Assembly: GCA_020639295.1 (NCBI GenBank)
Contig: JACKGY010000004.1
Coordinates: 558,001 to 622,000 of the forward strand
Reading direction: 5' to 3'
DNA from: Planctomycetota bacterium
Lineage (GTDB): Bacteria; Planctomycetota; GCA-002687715; DRQF01
Length of the DNA: 64,000 nt
The notes beneath the pieces are model-generated. The model was not told the origin of the DNA. It saw only the letters and a list, made by a program, of their open reading frames with translations, and searched no databases. Numbering within the stretch: position 1 is the stretch's first letter; each line of letters opens with the position of its first letter. Made by a program: the position numbers and the translations under genes. Shown in pieces: positions 55,512 to 63,938 of the stretch.

Positions 55512-56548
55512 GCCGGCTCCGCGTCTCGGTCGCCGGCGCCAGCGGCTACGTGGGCGGCGAGATCATGCGCCTCGTGCTCGGCCATCCCGGGCTCGAACTG
55601 GTCTCGGCCAGCTCGGAGCGGAACGCCGGCACCTGGCTGCATCAGGTGCATCCCCATCTCCGCGGCCGTTGCGAGCTCCAGTTCGTGCCGCTGGCGCGCC
55701 TGGAGCCGGCGGACGTCCTGATCCTCGCCCTGCCGCACGGCGAGGCGGCAGGGCGGATCGAACACTTCGCCGGACTCGGCGAACGCATCATCGACTGCTC
55801 GGGCGACTTCCGGCTCGATGACGCGGCCGTCTGGGCGCGGCACTACGGTCGCGAACATCCCGCGGTCGACTGGCTCGATCGTTTCGTCTACGGCCTGCCC
55901 GAGGCGCGGCGCGAGGCTCTGCGCGGCGCCCGATACGCCAGCGGCGTCGGCTGCAACGCCACCGCGGTCAACCTCGCGATCCTGCCGCTCGTCCGGGCCG
56001 GCGTCCTCGACCCCGATCGCGACCTGGTCGCCGACGTGAAGGCCGGCTCCTCGGAGGCGGGGCGGGCGGCGTCCACCTCGGGGCAGCATGCGGAGCGCCG
56101 CGGCGTCATCCGTAGCTACGCTCCGGTCGGCCATCGGCACCAGGCCGAGGTCGAGATGGTGAGCGGGCTCCGTCGCCTGCACCTGTCGGTGACCGCCGTG
56201 GACACCGTCCGCGGCGCGCTGGCCACGGTGCATGCCTTCACCCGTGAGCCGCTCGAGGAGCGCACGGCCTGGAGCCTCTGGCGGGACGCGATCGCCGACG
56301 AGCCTTTCCTGCGCATCGTCCACGAGCGCCGCGGCGACTATCGCCATCCGGATCCGAAGACCCTGAGCGGCACCAACGTGGCCGATCTCGGCTGGTCGAT
56401 CGACCCGGAGTCGGGACGGGTCGTCGCCCTGTGCGCGATCGACAACCTGATGAAGGGCGCGGCGGGCTCGGCGATCCAGAGCCTGAACCTGATGTGCGGA
56501 TTCGCGGAGACGGCCGGCCTCGAGCTGGCCGCGATCTGGCCCCTGTGA
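55508..56548 (+). CDS. lysY: LysW-aminoadipate semialdehyde dehydrogenase (ArgC-like)
   Basis: This 346-residue NADPH-dependent reductase turns LysW-aminoadipyl phosphate to the semialdehyde. It has the nucleotide loop VAGASGYVGGEIMRL, the catalytic Cys in SGVGCNATAVNL near residue 150, and VGHRHQAEVEM with the second His. It belongs to the ArgC family, and its assignment as LysY rests on its place between lysX and lysZ. There is no overlap to the next gene (16 bp gap). Confidence 0.9.
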   Translation: MSRLRVSVAGASGYVGGEIMRLVLGHPGLELVSASSERNAGTWLHQVHPHLRGRCELQFVPLARLEPADVLILALPHGEAAGRIEHFAGLGERIIDCSGDFRLDDAAVWARHYGREHPAVDWLDRFVYGLPEARREALRGARYASGVGCNATAVNLAILPLVRAGVLDPDRDLVADVKAGSSEAGRAASTSGQHAERRGVIRSYAPVGHRHQAEVEMVSGLRRLHLSVTAVDTVRGALATVHAFTREPLEERTAWSLWRDAIADEPFLRIVHERRGDYRHPDPKTLSGTNVADLGWSIDPESGRVVALCAIDNLMKGAAGSAIQSLNLMCGFAETAGLELAAIWPL

Positions 56549-56564
56549 CCGACGGGAGAGGACG

Positions 56565-57404
56565 ATGAGGACCGACACCATCGTGGTGAAGATCGGCGGC
56601 GCCGCCGGCAACGAGCAGGCGGGGCTCCTGGACGACCTGGTCGCGCTCGGCGGCGATCGCGGACGCATCGTCCTGGTTCATGGCGGTTCGGCCGAGACAG
56701 ATCGACTCGCCACGGCCCTGGGCCATCCCAGCGAGACCCTGGTCTCGCCCCAGGGGCAGGAGAGCCGACGTTGCGACCGCCGCACGCTGGAGATCTTCGC
56801 CCAGGCCACCGCGCTGGTGAATCGTCGGCTGGTCGAGGAGGCGCGGGGCCGAGGGCTCGATGCCTTCGGCCTCTCGGGTCTGGACGGCGGCCTGGTGCGA
56901 GCCCGACGCAAGGACACCCTGCGCGCGCTGATCGGCGGCCGACCGGTGATCGTTCGCGACGACTGGACCGGGCGGATCGAGTCGGTCCGGGTCGAGATCC
57001 TCGAGCGGCTCCTCGGCCTCGGCCTGCTGCCGGTGGTCGCGCCCCTGGCGAGCGGAGTGGCCGGCGAGATGCTCAACGTCGACGGCGACCGCCTCGCGGC
57101 GGCGATCGCGGTGGCCCTGCGGGCGACGCGACTGGTGATCCTCTCCGACGTCGAGGGGCTGCGCCGCCGCGCCGTCGATCCGTCCAGCCTGGTGCCGAGG
57201 ATCGGTCGCGGCGAGCTGGTCGAGGCCGGCCGCTGGGCCGAGGGACGGATGAAGAAGAAGGTGCTCGGCGTCGAGGAGGCGCTCGCGGGCGGGGTCGAAG
57301 TCGCGATCATCGCGACCAGCCGTGGCGAACGGCCGCTCTCCGCGGCCCTCGCCGGCGGCGGCAGCCACTTCGGTGACCAGGCCGCCCATGAGGCGCAACG
57401 ATGA
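56565..57404 (+). CDS. lysZ: LysW-aminoadipate kinase (ArgB-like)
   Basis: This 279-residue amino-acid kinase phosphorylates the side-chain carboxyl of LysW-bound aminoadipate. VVKIGGAAGN, IVLVHGGSAETDRLATALG, LNVDGDRLAAAIAVAL and VILSDVEGLRR are in the usual positions of the acetylglutamate-kinase fold, and RMKKKVLGVEEALAGGVEVA is the C-terminal regulatory-like helix. GGGAGAGG lies just upstream of the ATG. It overlaps lysJ by 4 bp. Confidence 0.9.
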   Translation: MRTDTIVVKIGGAAGNEQAGLLDDLVALGGDRGRIVLVHGGSAETDRLATALGHPSETLVSPQGQESRRCDRRTLEIFAQATALVNRRLVEEARGRGLDAFGLSGLDGGLVRARRKDTLRALIGGRPVIVRDDWTGRIESVRVEILERLLGLGLLPVVAPLASGVAGEMLNVDGDRLAAAIAVALRATRLVILSDVEGLRRRAVDPSSLVPRIGRGELVEAGRWAEGRMKKKVLGVEEALAGGVEVAIIATSRGERPLSAALAGGGSHFGDQAAHEAQR

Positions 57405-58570
57405 CCGGGGCGTTCGTCGATCCGCTCGCCGTCGAGCGCGACCACGGGCCGGCGGTCTACGGCAGTCGCGGTCTCGGCTTCGCGAGCGGTCAGGGCGCCC
57501 GGCTCCGGGGGCTCGACGGCCGCGACTACGTCGACTGCGGCGCGATGATCGGCGTGGCCTCGATCGGCCATGCCCATCCCGCCCTGGTCGCGGCCCTGGG
57601 CGCGCAGGCCGCGCGTCTCGTCGCCTGCTTCGGCTCCTTCGCCAGCGACCGACGATCCGAACTCTACGCCCGCCTGATCGCGCTCCTGCCCTGGGCCCGG
57701 CGCGTCTTCCTGTGCAACTCGGGCACCGAGGCCCTCGAGGCCGCCCTGAAGCTGGCCTGCGCCGCCACCGGTCGGGTCGGCCTCGCGCACGTCGAGGGCA
57801 GCTTCCACGGGCGGACCCTCGGGTCCCTGGCCCTGTGCTCGCGACCCGCCCATCGCGCGCCCTTCGAGAGCATGCTGGCCCGGACCAGGAAGATCCGCTG
57901 CGACGACCACGAGGATCTCGTCGCCGCGATCGACGAGAACACGGCGGCCCTCGTGGTCGAGACCATCCAGGGCGAGGGCGGCCTGCGACCGCTCGACCCC
58001 GACTGGCTGCGGCATGCCCAGGAGATCTGTCGCGAACGCGGCGCGCTCTTCATCGTCGACGAGGTGCAGACCGGCGTCGGTCGCACCGGCCGCTTCTTCG
58101 ACCACGAGTCGATCGGGCTGGTGCCGGACGCGGTCTGTCTCGCCAAGGGTCTGGCCGGTGGTCTGCCCATCGGTTGCACGCTCCTCGGCGAGGCCTTCGG
58201 TGAGCCGGCATCCGGCATCCACGGCAGCACCTTCGGCGGCAACCCCCTGGTTGCCGCGGCGGCTCTCGCCACCCTCGACGTGATTCGTGCCGAGGATCTG
58301 GTCGCGCGCGCCGCGCGGCTCGGCGAGCGGGCCTTCGCCACCCTGCGCGCCGGCCTCGACGGCAGGGTGCGCGACATCCGCGGTCGCGGCCTGATGATCG
58401 GCATCGAGACCCGCGGTCGGGTCCAGGACGCCCTGAAGACCCTGCAGGAGCGTGGCGTCATCGCGCTCGCCGCCGGTCCCTGCGTCCTGCGTCTCCTGCC
58501 ACCCCTGGTGATCGACGAGAGCGACTGGGATCTCGCCCTCGAAGCCGTCGTGGAGGTCTTGCGCCGATGA
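57401..58570 (+). CDS. lysJ: LysW-aminoadipate semialdehyde aminotransferase (ArgD-like)
   Basis: This 389-residue class III PLP aminotransferase forms LysW-lysine from the semialdehyde with glutamate. The active Lys is in LAKGLAGGLPIG near residue 250, the phosphate-binding Ser-Gly-Thr in FLCNSGTEALEAALKLA, and the Asp in IVDEVQTGVGRTG. The ethylene-like STFGGNPL is also conserved. Both neighbours overlap by 4 bp. The family cannot be told from acetylornithine aminotransferase by sequence alone; the operon decides. Confidence 0.9.
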   Translation: MTGAFVDPLAVERDHGPAVYGSRGLGFASGQGARLRGLDGRDYVDCGAMIGVASIGHAHPALVAALGAQAARLVACFGSFASDRRSELYARLIALLPWARRVFLCNSGTEALEAALKLACAATGRVGLAHVEGSFHGRTLGSLALCSRPAHRAPFESMLARTRKIRCDDHEDLVAAIDENTAALVVETIQGEGGLRPLDPDWLRHAQEICRERGALFIVDEVQTGVGRTGRFFDHESIGLVPDAVCLAKGLAGGLPIGCTLLGEAFGEPASGIHGSTFGGNPLVAAAALATLDVIRAEDLVARAARLGERAFATLRAGLDGRVRDIRGRGLMIGIETRGRVQDALKTLQERGVIALAAGPCVLRLLPPLVIDESDWDLALEAVVEVLRR

Positions 58571-59637
58571 AGGACGCCGAGGTTCTCGATCTGCTCGAAG
58601 CGAGCCTGCGCATCCCCAGCCCCTCGGGCGAGGAGCGCGTCCTGGCCGAGTTCCTGGCCGGCTTCCTGCCGCGCTGGGGTTTCGAATGCGCCATCGATCC
58701 GGTGGGCAACCTGATCGCGGCGATGGGGGAGGGGCCCGACGAGGGCGTCCTGCTCGGTCACATCGACACCGTGCCCGGCGACCTGCCGGTCTATCGCGAA
58801 CACGGCATCCTCCACGGCCGGGGTTCGGTCGACGCCAAGGCCTCCTTCGTCACCTTTCTCGCCGCGATCGCCCGGGCGGCGCCGAGCCTCGCGGGCGGGC
58901 GGCTCGTCGCCATCGGTTGCGTCGAGGAAGAAGCCGCGTCGTCGCGTGGCGCGCATGCCGCCAAGCTCAGGCCGCCACCGCGCTTCTGCATCGTCGGCGA
59001 ACCGAGCGGCTGGGACGCGATCACGCTCGGCTACAAGGGCTTCCTGATGATGGAGCTGCGCGGCGAGATCGGTCGGGCGCATGGCGCCCATGCCGCGGAG
59101 TCGGCCACCGAGATCGCCGCCGAGGCCTGGCAGCGGATCCAGGGGCATGCCCGGGAACGCAACCAGGGTCGGGAGAAGCTCTTCGACCGGCTCATGCTCC
59201 GCCTGGTCGGGGGCCGCGGGGGCGCCGATCGCGATGGCATCGATCGGGCACGTTTCGAGTTCCAGTGGCGGCTGCCGCCGGACATCGGCTCGGCCGAACT
59301 CGAGGCCGAGATCCGGCCGCTCCTCGAGGATCTCGATCTGCGGGTCCGCTTCCAGGGCGCGATCGAGGCCTGGCAGGGTCCGCGGACGACCGGCCTGCAT
59401 CGCAACCTGCTCGCCGCGATCCGCGCCGAAGGCGGCGCCGCCCGCTGTCTGCTCAAGACCGGAACCGCCGACCTCAACATCGTGGCGCCGCACTGGGGTT
59501 GCCCGGCGCTGGCCTACGGACCGGGCGACGCCTCGCTCGACCACGCACCCGACGAGCGGATCGCCTGCGACGAGGTCCTGCGCGCCACGCGCATCCTCAC
59601 CCGGGCCTTGCCTGGTATCATGGCCGACTGCCGTTGA
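58567..59637 (+). CDS. lysK: LysW-lysine hydrolase (M20 metallopeptidase)
   Basis: Last step: this 356-residue zinc amidohydrolase frees lysine from LysW. M20 motifs: LLGHIDTVPGDL, GRGSVDAKASFV with a metal Asp, GCVEEEAASSRG with the catalytic Glu pair, and VGEPSGWDAITLGYKG. The tail has KTGTADLNIVAPHWGCPA. It is the last gene of the ten-gene run. Confidence 0.9.
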   Translation: MKDAEVLDLLEASLRIPSPSGEERVLAEFLAGFLPRWGFECAIDPVGNLIAAMGEGPDEGVLLGHIDTVPGDLPVYREHGILHGRGSVDAKASFVTFLAAIARAAPSLAGGRLVAIGCVEEEAASSRGAHAAKLRPPPRFCIVGEPSGWDAITLGYKGFLMMELRGEIGRAHGAHAAESATEIAAEAWQRIQGHARERNQGREKLFDRLMLRLVGGRGGADRDGIDRARFEFQWRLPPDIGSAELEAEIRPLLEDLDLRVRFQGAIEAWQGPRTTGLHRNLLAAIRAEGGAARCLLKTGTADLNIVAPHWGCPALAYGPGDASLDHAPDERIACDEVLRATRILTRALPGIMADCR

Positions 59638-59685
59638 ACCCGATGGTCGGGTCGAGCGGCCCGGTCCCGGAGCGAGCCCGCGACG

Positions 59686-59904
59686 ATGATGCCCCCCGAG
59701 TGCGAGGTCTGCGATCAGCCCTTCGATCCCGGTCCCGGTGGCGACCTCGTGCTGTTCAGCAACCATCGCCCGCTGCCGGAGGGCGAGGTCGGTCATCCGC
59801 CGGGCTGCGGCTGGTTCTGCGCCCGGCACCTCGAGGCGGCCCGTGCCCTGACCCACCTGGACCTGGCCGAGGCCCGGCGGCGCCTGCGCGCCGCGGAGGC
59901 CTGA
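59686..59904 (+). CDS. Small Cys-rich zinc-finger-like protein
   Basis: This 72-residue protein has two Cys pairs, CEVCDQPF and CGWFCARHL, and short basic helices at the C-terminus (LAEARRRLRAAEA). It looks like a treble-clef or zinc-ribbon. ATG 59686 or 59689 may be the start. It follows lysK by 48 bp and may be co-transcribed; a TATCAT at 59616-59621 is also a possible -10. It may be a regulator or partner of the LysW pathway or unrelated. Confidence 0.6.
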   Translation: MMPPECEVCDQPFDPGPGGDLVLFSNHRPLPEGEVGHPPGCGWFCARHLEAARALTHLDLAEARRRLRAAEA

Positions 59905-60261
59905 GCGGGCGTTCGGAAGGGCGGACGTCGGAGAGGGGGTGACGAGCACGGCCGGAACGGCGACCCGCCGGCCTGCGCCAGGGACGAGGAGCCGCGGCCC
60001 TCCGCGAGCCGGATTCGGCGGAACCCGCCGGTTCCGGGGTTCGGTCTGGATCAATTCCCCCGCCGTCTCGATTCGGGAGCGCGCATCCCCCCAGTGACCG
60101 AGTCGAAACGACCATCCCGGGTACCCGTTCGATCGCATGGAAGGCCGGACAGCCCGCTCCGACCCGGCCGGCAGCCCTTGGGCACGGCGCTTGCTTCACG
60201 ACGATTTCACCCGGATCACGGTCCGGCCCGGACCGCGAAACCCAGAAGCGGATGCACGACG
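59905..60261. other. Intergenic region before the hemerythrin-like gene, 357 bp
   Basis: Apart from the -24/-12 promoter at 60181-60194, I see only GC-rich sequence. A binding site for an NtrC-type activator would be expected 80-200 bp upstream of that promoter, roughly 59980-60100, but I did not find a clear palindrome. Confidence 0.5.
60181..60194 (+). promoter_or_regulatory. Sigma-54 (-24/-12) promoter
   Basis: GGCACGGCGCTTGC matches the sigma-54 consensus GGCACG-N4-TTGC exactly, with the correct 10 bp between GG and GC. The base before GG is G (consensus T) and the bases after TTGC are TT. Transcription would start near 60206, 56 bp upstream of the ATG at 60262. No other convincing match was noticed in the intergenic regions examined. 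Confidence 0.7.
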
Positions 60262-60867
60262 ATGTCCGACCAACATCCCGAACACCAGGACCACCACTGC
60301 AGCGGCATGCACGAGGCCGGCTGCGGTGGCGGCGCCAACCCCGAGGCCGACGAGCGCCTGATGCTCTCCCTGCCTGAAGGCCACGTGATCCGCGTCCTCA
60401 TGCAGGAGCACGTCGCGATCCGCGCCTCGATGGACGAACTCGAGGCCCTGGCCGATCGTCTCGCCCGGGGCCAGGACCGGAAGGCCGATCTCGCCGCGCT
60501 CGCCGCCATGGGCACGCGCCTGGTGACGACGGAATCCCATCACCAGCGCGAGGAGCGCATCCTCTTCCCGCGGCTCTTCGATCGGGGCCTGGTGGGGCCG
60601 CCCAGCGTGATGAACGACGAGCACATCGAACTCCGGCTCCTGAAGCATCGACTCGCCGAGGAGCCGCTCGAGCTGGTCGACGACCCGGAGGCGAAGCTGG
60701 ACGGCCTGATCGGCGCGGCGCGGATGCTGGTGGCGATCCTCAGGGCCCACGTCATCAAGGAGAACAACATCCTCTACCCGATGGCGCTCGGCATCATCCG
60801 CGAGGACGCGGTCTGGGACGAGATGCGCCGCGAATCGGAGGAACTGGGGGAGGTCGTGGGCTCCTGA
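60262..60867 (+). CDS. Hemerythrin-like HHE-domain protein
   Basis: This 201-residue protein should bind a di-iron centre. The His pattern is MQEHVAIRAS, TESHHQREERILFPRL, NDEHIELRLL and RAHVIKENNILYPMA, the last being the typical HxxKExNxLYP block. Residues 1-35 are a His/Cys-rich tail (HPEHQDHHCSGMHEAGC) that could hold another metal. The ATG at 60262 fits the sigma-54 promoter; the GTG at 60094 would start upstream of it. Family roles include oxygen or NO sensing and iron-sulfur repair; none is shown here. It stands as a single gene. Confidence 0.85.
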   Translation: MSDQHPEHQDHHCSGMHEAGCGGGANPEADERLMLSLPEGHVIRVLMQEHVAIRASMDELEALADRLARGQDRKADLAALAAMGTRLVTTESHHQREERILFPRLFDRGLVGPPSVMNDEHIELRLLKHRLAEEPLELVDDPEAKLDGLIGAARMLVAILRAHVIKENNILYPMALGIIREDAVWDEMRRESEELGEVVGS

Positions 60868-61083
60868 TCTCGAGGTCGGCGGGCCTCCGGGCGCCGGCAC
60901 GTGCCGGTCGGGCCGTCCCGCGCCGCGGGCCAGCTCCAGGGGCGAGGTCTCCGGGGCTCGTTCCCGCGGGTCCGGTAATCTCCGCGAGGCTGGCCTGTTC
61001 CGGCCGGAACGACTATCTTTCGGGCCGAAGTCGTCTCGAGTCCGTTCCTGCTCGCGTCCCTCCGGGGGCCGCGAGACGCCGTC

Positions 61084-63645
61084 ATGCCCCAGACCCGATC
61101 CAGTCCCCCGAAGGCGGGCGATGAAGCCACGGCGCCGCGTCCGCCGGCCGGCGATCTCCTGCGCCTCCTGATCGTCGCGCTCCAGGTCGGTCTCTGGGCG
61201 GTCGTCGTCCAGCACTTCCATCTCCTCGAGGCGCGGCTCCTCTCGTCGCTCGCCATCTGGCTCCTGCCGGCCTTCCTGATCCACGCCGTCCTGCCCAGGA
61301 GGTTCCGCAAGGCCTTCTTCGTCCTGGTCGCCCTGGCGACGCTCCTGGAGGTCGCGGGGCTCGGCGAGGGCGCGGTCCTGATCGGCGTGGGGCTCGGGCT
61401 GATCGGTCTCTGTCACCTGCCGATCCCCTACTACGGCCGGGTCGGACTGGTGGCGCTCGCGACCCTCGCCCTGGCGGCGGTGAGGGCCGAGCTGGTGACC
61501 CCGCCGGGGCCGCAGGAGACCTGGCTGGCCCTGATGCCGATCTTCGCCTCGATCTTCATGTTCCGGCTCGTGGTCTACCTCTACGACCTGAAGCACATGA
61601 AGGCGAACGACGGCCTCTGGCACCGCCTGGCCTACTTCTTCATGCCGCCCTCGCCCTTCTTCGCCATGTATCCGGTGGTGGACTACAAGGCCTTCGGCAA
61701 GCACTGGTACGACCGGCCGGCGACGGACATCTACCAGAAGGGCTGCCACTGGATGTTCCGGGGCGTCACCCACCTGCTCTTCTACCGCCTGATCTACTTC
61801 CACGTGGCGCCCACGCCCTCGGAGGTGGACGGGGCGGCGAGCTTCGTGCTCTACGTGTTCTCGAGCTACCTGCTCTACACCCGGATCTCCGGTGAGTTCC
61901 ACACCATCATCGGCGTGCTGGCGCTGTTCGGCTACAACCTGCCCGAGAGCCACCACTACTTCTTCCTCGCGCGCAGCTTCAGCGACGTCTGGCGGCGGAT
62001 CAACATCTACTGGCGCGACTTCATGATGAAGATCGCCTTCTATCCGACCTACTTCCGCCTGAAGAAGCTGCCCACGGTGACCGCGGTGACGATCGCGACC
62101 CTGGTGGCCTTCTTCGCCACCTGGTTCTTCCACGCCTGGCAGTTCTTCTGGCTGCGCGGCACCTGGCTCCTCCAGGCCACGGACATGACCTTCTGGGGCG
62201 CGCTCGCGATCCTGGTTCTCGGGTCGGCGCTTCGCCAGCTGAAGGCCGCCAAGGCGGCCCGGAAACCGGCCGACGCGCCCTGGTCCCTCGCCGAGGCCCT
62301 GCGCGTCACCCGTTCGGCCTCGATCGTCTTCGTCTCCATGTGCTGCCTGCTCAGCTACTGGAGCTGCAACCGGCCGGGCGACTGGTTCGGCATGTTCGGT
62401 CTCGCGTTCCGCGACGGGCTCCTGCTCGCGCCGGCCTTCTGGCTGCTGGTGCTGGGCGTGCCGACCCTCGGAGTCCTGCTCCACCTGGGCGCCCATCTCC
62501 GCGACCGCCGCTTCGGCCGCGGCCCCCTCGCCTTCGGTCCGAAGGCGACGCTGGTGCTCTCCGGCGGCCTCCTCATCGCGCTGCTCGGCCAGCCGGCCCT
62601 CCATCGCCGACTTCCCGACGAGATGGCAACCTTCCTGCGCAGCCTCACCCAGGACAGCTTCCGTCAGAGCGACGTGGAGCTGATGGAGCGGGGCTACTAC
62701 GAGAACCTCCTCGGCACCGACCGCTTCACCAGCCACCTCTGGGACCTCCAGATGCAGAGGCCGAGCGACTGGGTGCCCTTCGCCGACAGCGAGTTCGCCG
62801 AACCGATCGACGACGAGATCCTCCAGTACCGGATCAAGGCGGGGGTCGACGGCATCTTCCATCGCGTCCCCTTCATCACCAACCGCTGGGGCATGCGCGA
62901 TCGCGACTACGAGGAGACCAAGCCGGAGGGGGCCTTGCGCATCGTGCTCTACGGCAGCTCCTACGCCGTCGGCAGCGGCGTCGAGCAGGAAGATGCCTGG
63001 GAGAAGCGGACCGAACGCTGGCTGAACGAGGAGAAGGCGGGCGGCCGCTACTCCAGCTACGAGATCCTCAACCTCGCCGTGCCGGGTTACACGACCGTGC
63101 ATCGGGCGCTCTTCGCCCGGCGGACGATGGCCCGGTTCGCGCCCGACATCGTCCTGGTCACGCTCCTCGATCGTGACGACTCCTTCACCGCCTCGCGGCT
63201 GGTCCGGCCGATCCGGCGTGGCGCCCGTCTGCCCGCCGAGCTGGAGGACGTCCGGCGGCGCGCCGGCATCGATCGCGACACGCCGGAGGATCAGGCCATC
63301 GCCCGGCTGCGTCCCTTCGTCGACGAGATCGTCCTCTGGAGCTGGCGGATGATCGAGGAGGACTGCCGGAAGCTGGGCGCCAGGCCGGTGCTCGTGGCGA
63401 TGATGACCGAGCGCGAGGGTGCCGATCACGATGCCTGCAAGCGTCTCTGCCGGCTCGCCCGCGAGCAGACCGGGCTGTTCGTCCTGGAGCTGGAGGGCAT
63501 CTGGGGCGATCATGATCCGCGCAAGCTGAACGTCGCCCCCTGGGATCGACATCCGAATTCCTTCGGTCACCAGTTGATGGCCGAAGCCCTGATCAAGGCC
63601 CTCGAGGCCGAGGGCGAGGCGCTCGGCCTCGGCCTGAAGAACTGA
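61084..63645 (+). CDS. MBOAT acyltransferase fused to SGNH hydrolase-like domain
   Basis: This 853-residue polytopic protein has about ten spans in residues 25-525. The acyltransferase region has SHHYFFLARSFSDVWRRINIYW and TWFFHAWQFFWLRG, the latter holding the conserved MBOAT His. The upstream WRRWHIS-like motif reads WRRINIYW, so it lacks the first His. From about residue 600 the C-terminal extracytoplasmic part resembles an SGNH/GDSL (AlgX/AlgJ-like) domain: IVLYGSSYAVGSG has the Ser motif, and WDRHPNSFGHQLMAEAL near the end supplies Asp/His (DxxHPN). The protein may move an acyl group from a carrier across the membrane onto a glycan. It is followed by an acyl carrier protein and a ligase. 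Confidence 0.8.
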   Translation: MPQTRSSPPKAGDEATAPRPPAGDLLRLLIVALQVGLWAVVVQHFHLLEARLLSSLAIWLLPAFLIHAVLPRRFRKAFFVLVALATLLEVAGLGEGAVLIGVGLGLIGLCHLPIPYYGRVGLVALATLALAAVRAELVTPPGPQETWLALMPIFASIFMFRLVVYLYDLKHMKANDGLWHRLAYFFMPPSPFFAMYPVVDYKAFGKHWYDRPATDIYQKGCHWMFRGVTHLLFYRLIYFHVAPTPSEVDGAASFVLYVFSSYLLYTRISGEFHTIIGVLALFGYNLPESHHYFFLARSFSDVWRRINIYWRDFMMKIAFYPTYFRLKKLPTVTAVTIATLVAFFATWFFHAWQFFWLRGTWLLQATDMTFWGALAILVLGSALRQLKAAKAARKPADAPWSLAEALRVTRSASIVFVSMCCLLSYWSCNRPGDWFGMFGLAFRDGLLLAPAFWLLVLGVPTLGVLLHLGAHLRDRRFGRGPLAFGPKATLVLSGGLLIALLGQPALHRRLPDEMATFLRSLTQDSFRQSDVELMERGYYENLLGTDRFTSHLWDLQMQRPSDWVPFADSEFAEPIDDEILQYRIKAGVDGIFHRVPFITNRWGMRDRDYEETKPEGALRIVLYGSSYAVGSGVEQEDAWEKRTERWLNEEKAGGRYSSYEILNLAVPGYTTVHRALFARRTMARFAPDIVLVTLLDRDDSFTASRLVRPIRRGARLPAELEDVRRRAGIDRDTPEDQAIARLRPFVDEIVLWSWRMIEEDCRKLGARPVLVAMMTEREGADHDACKRLCRLAREQTGLFVLELEGIWGDHDPRKLNVAPWDRHPNSFGHQLMAEALIKALEAEGEALGLGLKN

Positions 63646-63674
63646 GTCGCCGTCTGGCGACGGGAGCAGAGGAC

Positions 63675-63938
63675 ATGGCAAGCCAAGAGATCCGCGCCGC
63701 GGTCAAGGACTACATCATGGAGGAGTTCCTGCCCGGCGAGGACCCCGCCACCGTCAGCGACTCGACCGCGCTGCTCAGCGAGGGCATCCTCGACTCGATC
63801 GCCACGATCAAGCTCGCGGCCTGGCTCGAGGATCACTACGGCATCGAACTCGAGGCCCACGAGATGAGCGTGGACAATCTCGACAGCATCGCGGCGATCG
63901 CGGCGATCGTCACCAGCAAGCTCGAAGCCCGGGGCTGA
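63675..63938 (+). CDS. Acyl carrier protein
   Basis: This 87-residue helical carrier has the phosphopantetheine site in SEGILDSIATIKLA (DSI instead of the common DSL). It has VKDYIMEEFLPGED at the N-terminus and GIELEAHEMSVDNLDSIAAI after it, typical of carriers in amino-acid or acyl activation loci. It shares a stop/start base with the next gene. In context it carries the acyl or aminoacyl group used by the MBOAT protein. Confidence 0.88.
   Translation: MASQEIRAAVKDYIMEEFLPGEDPATVSDSTALLSEGILDSIATIKLAAWLEDHYGIELEAHEMSVDNLDSIAAIAAIVTSKLEARG

Noticed and set aside
57664..60138. Very long antisense open frame over lysJ, lysK and the gap
   Set aside because: GC-rich coding DNA leaves antisense frames open. 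The plus-strand genes have full motifs, ribosome-binding sites and overlaps.
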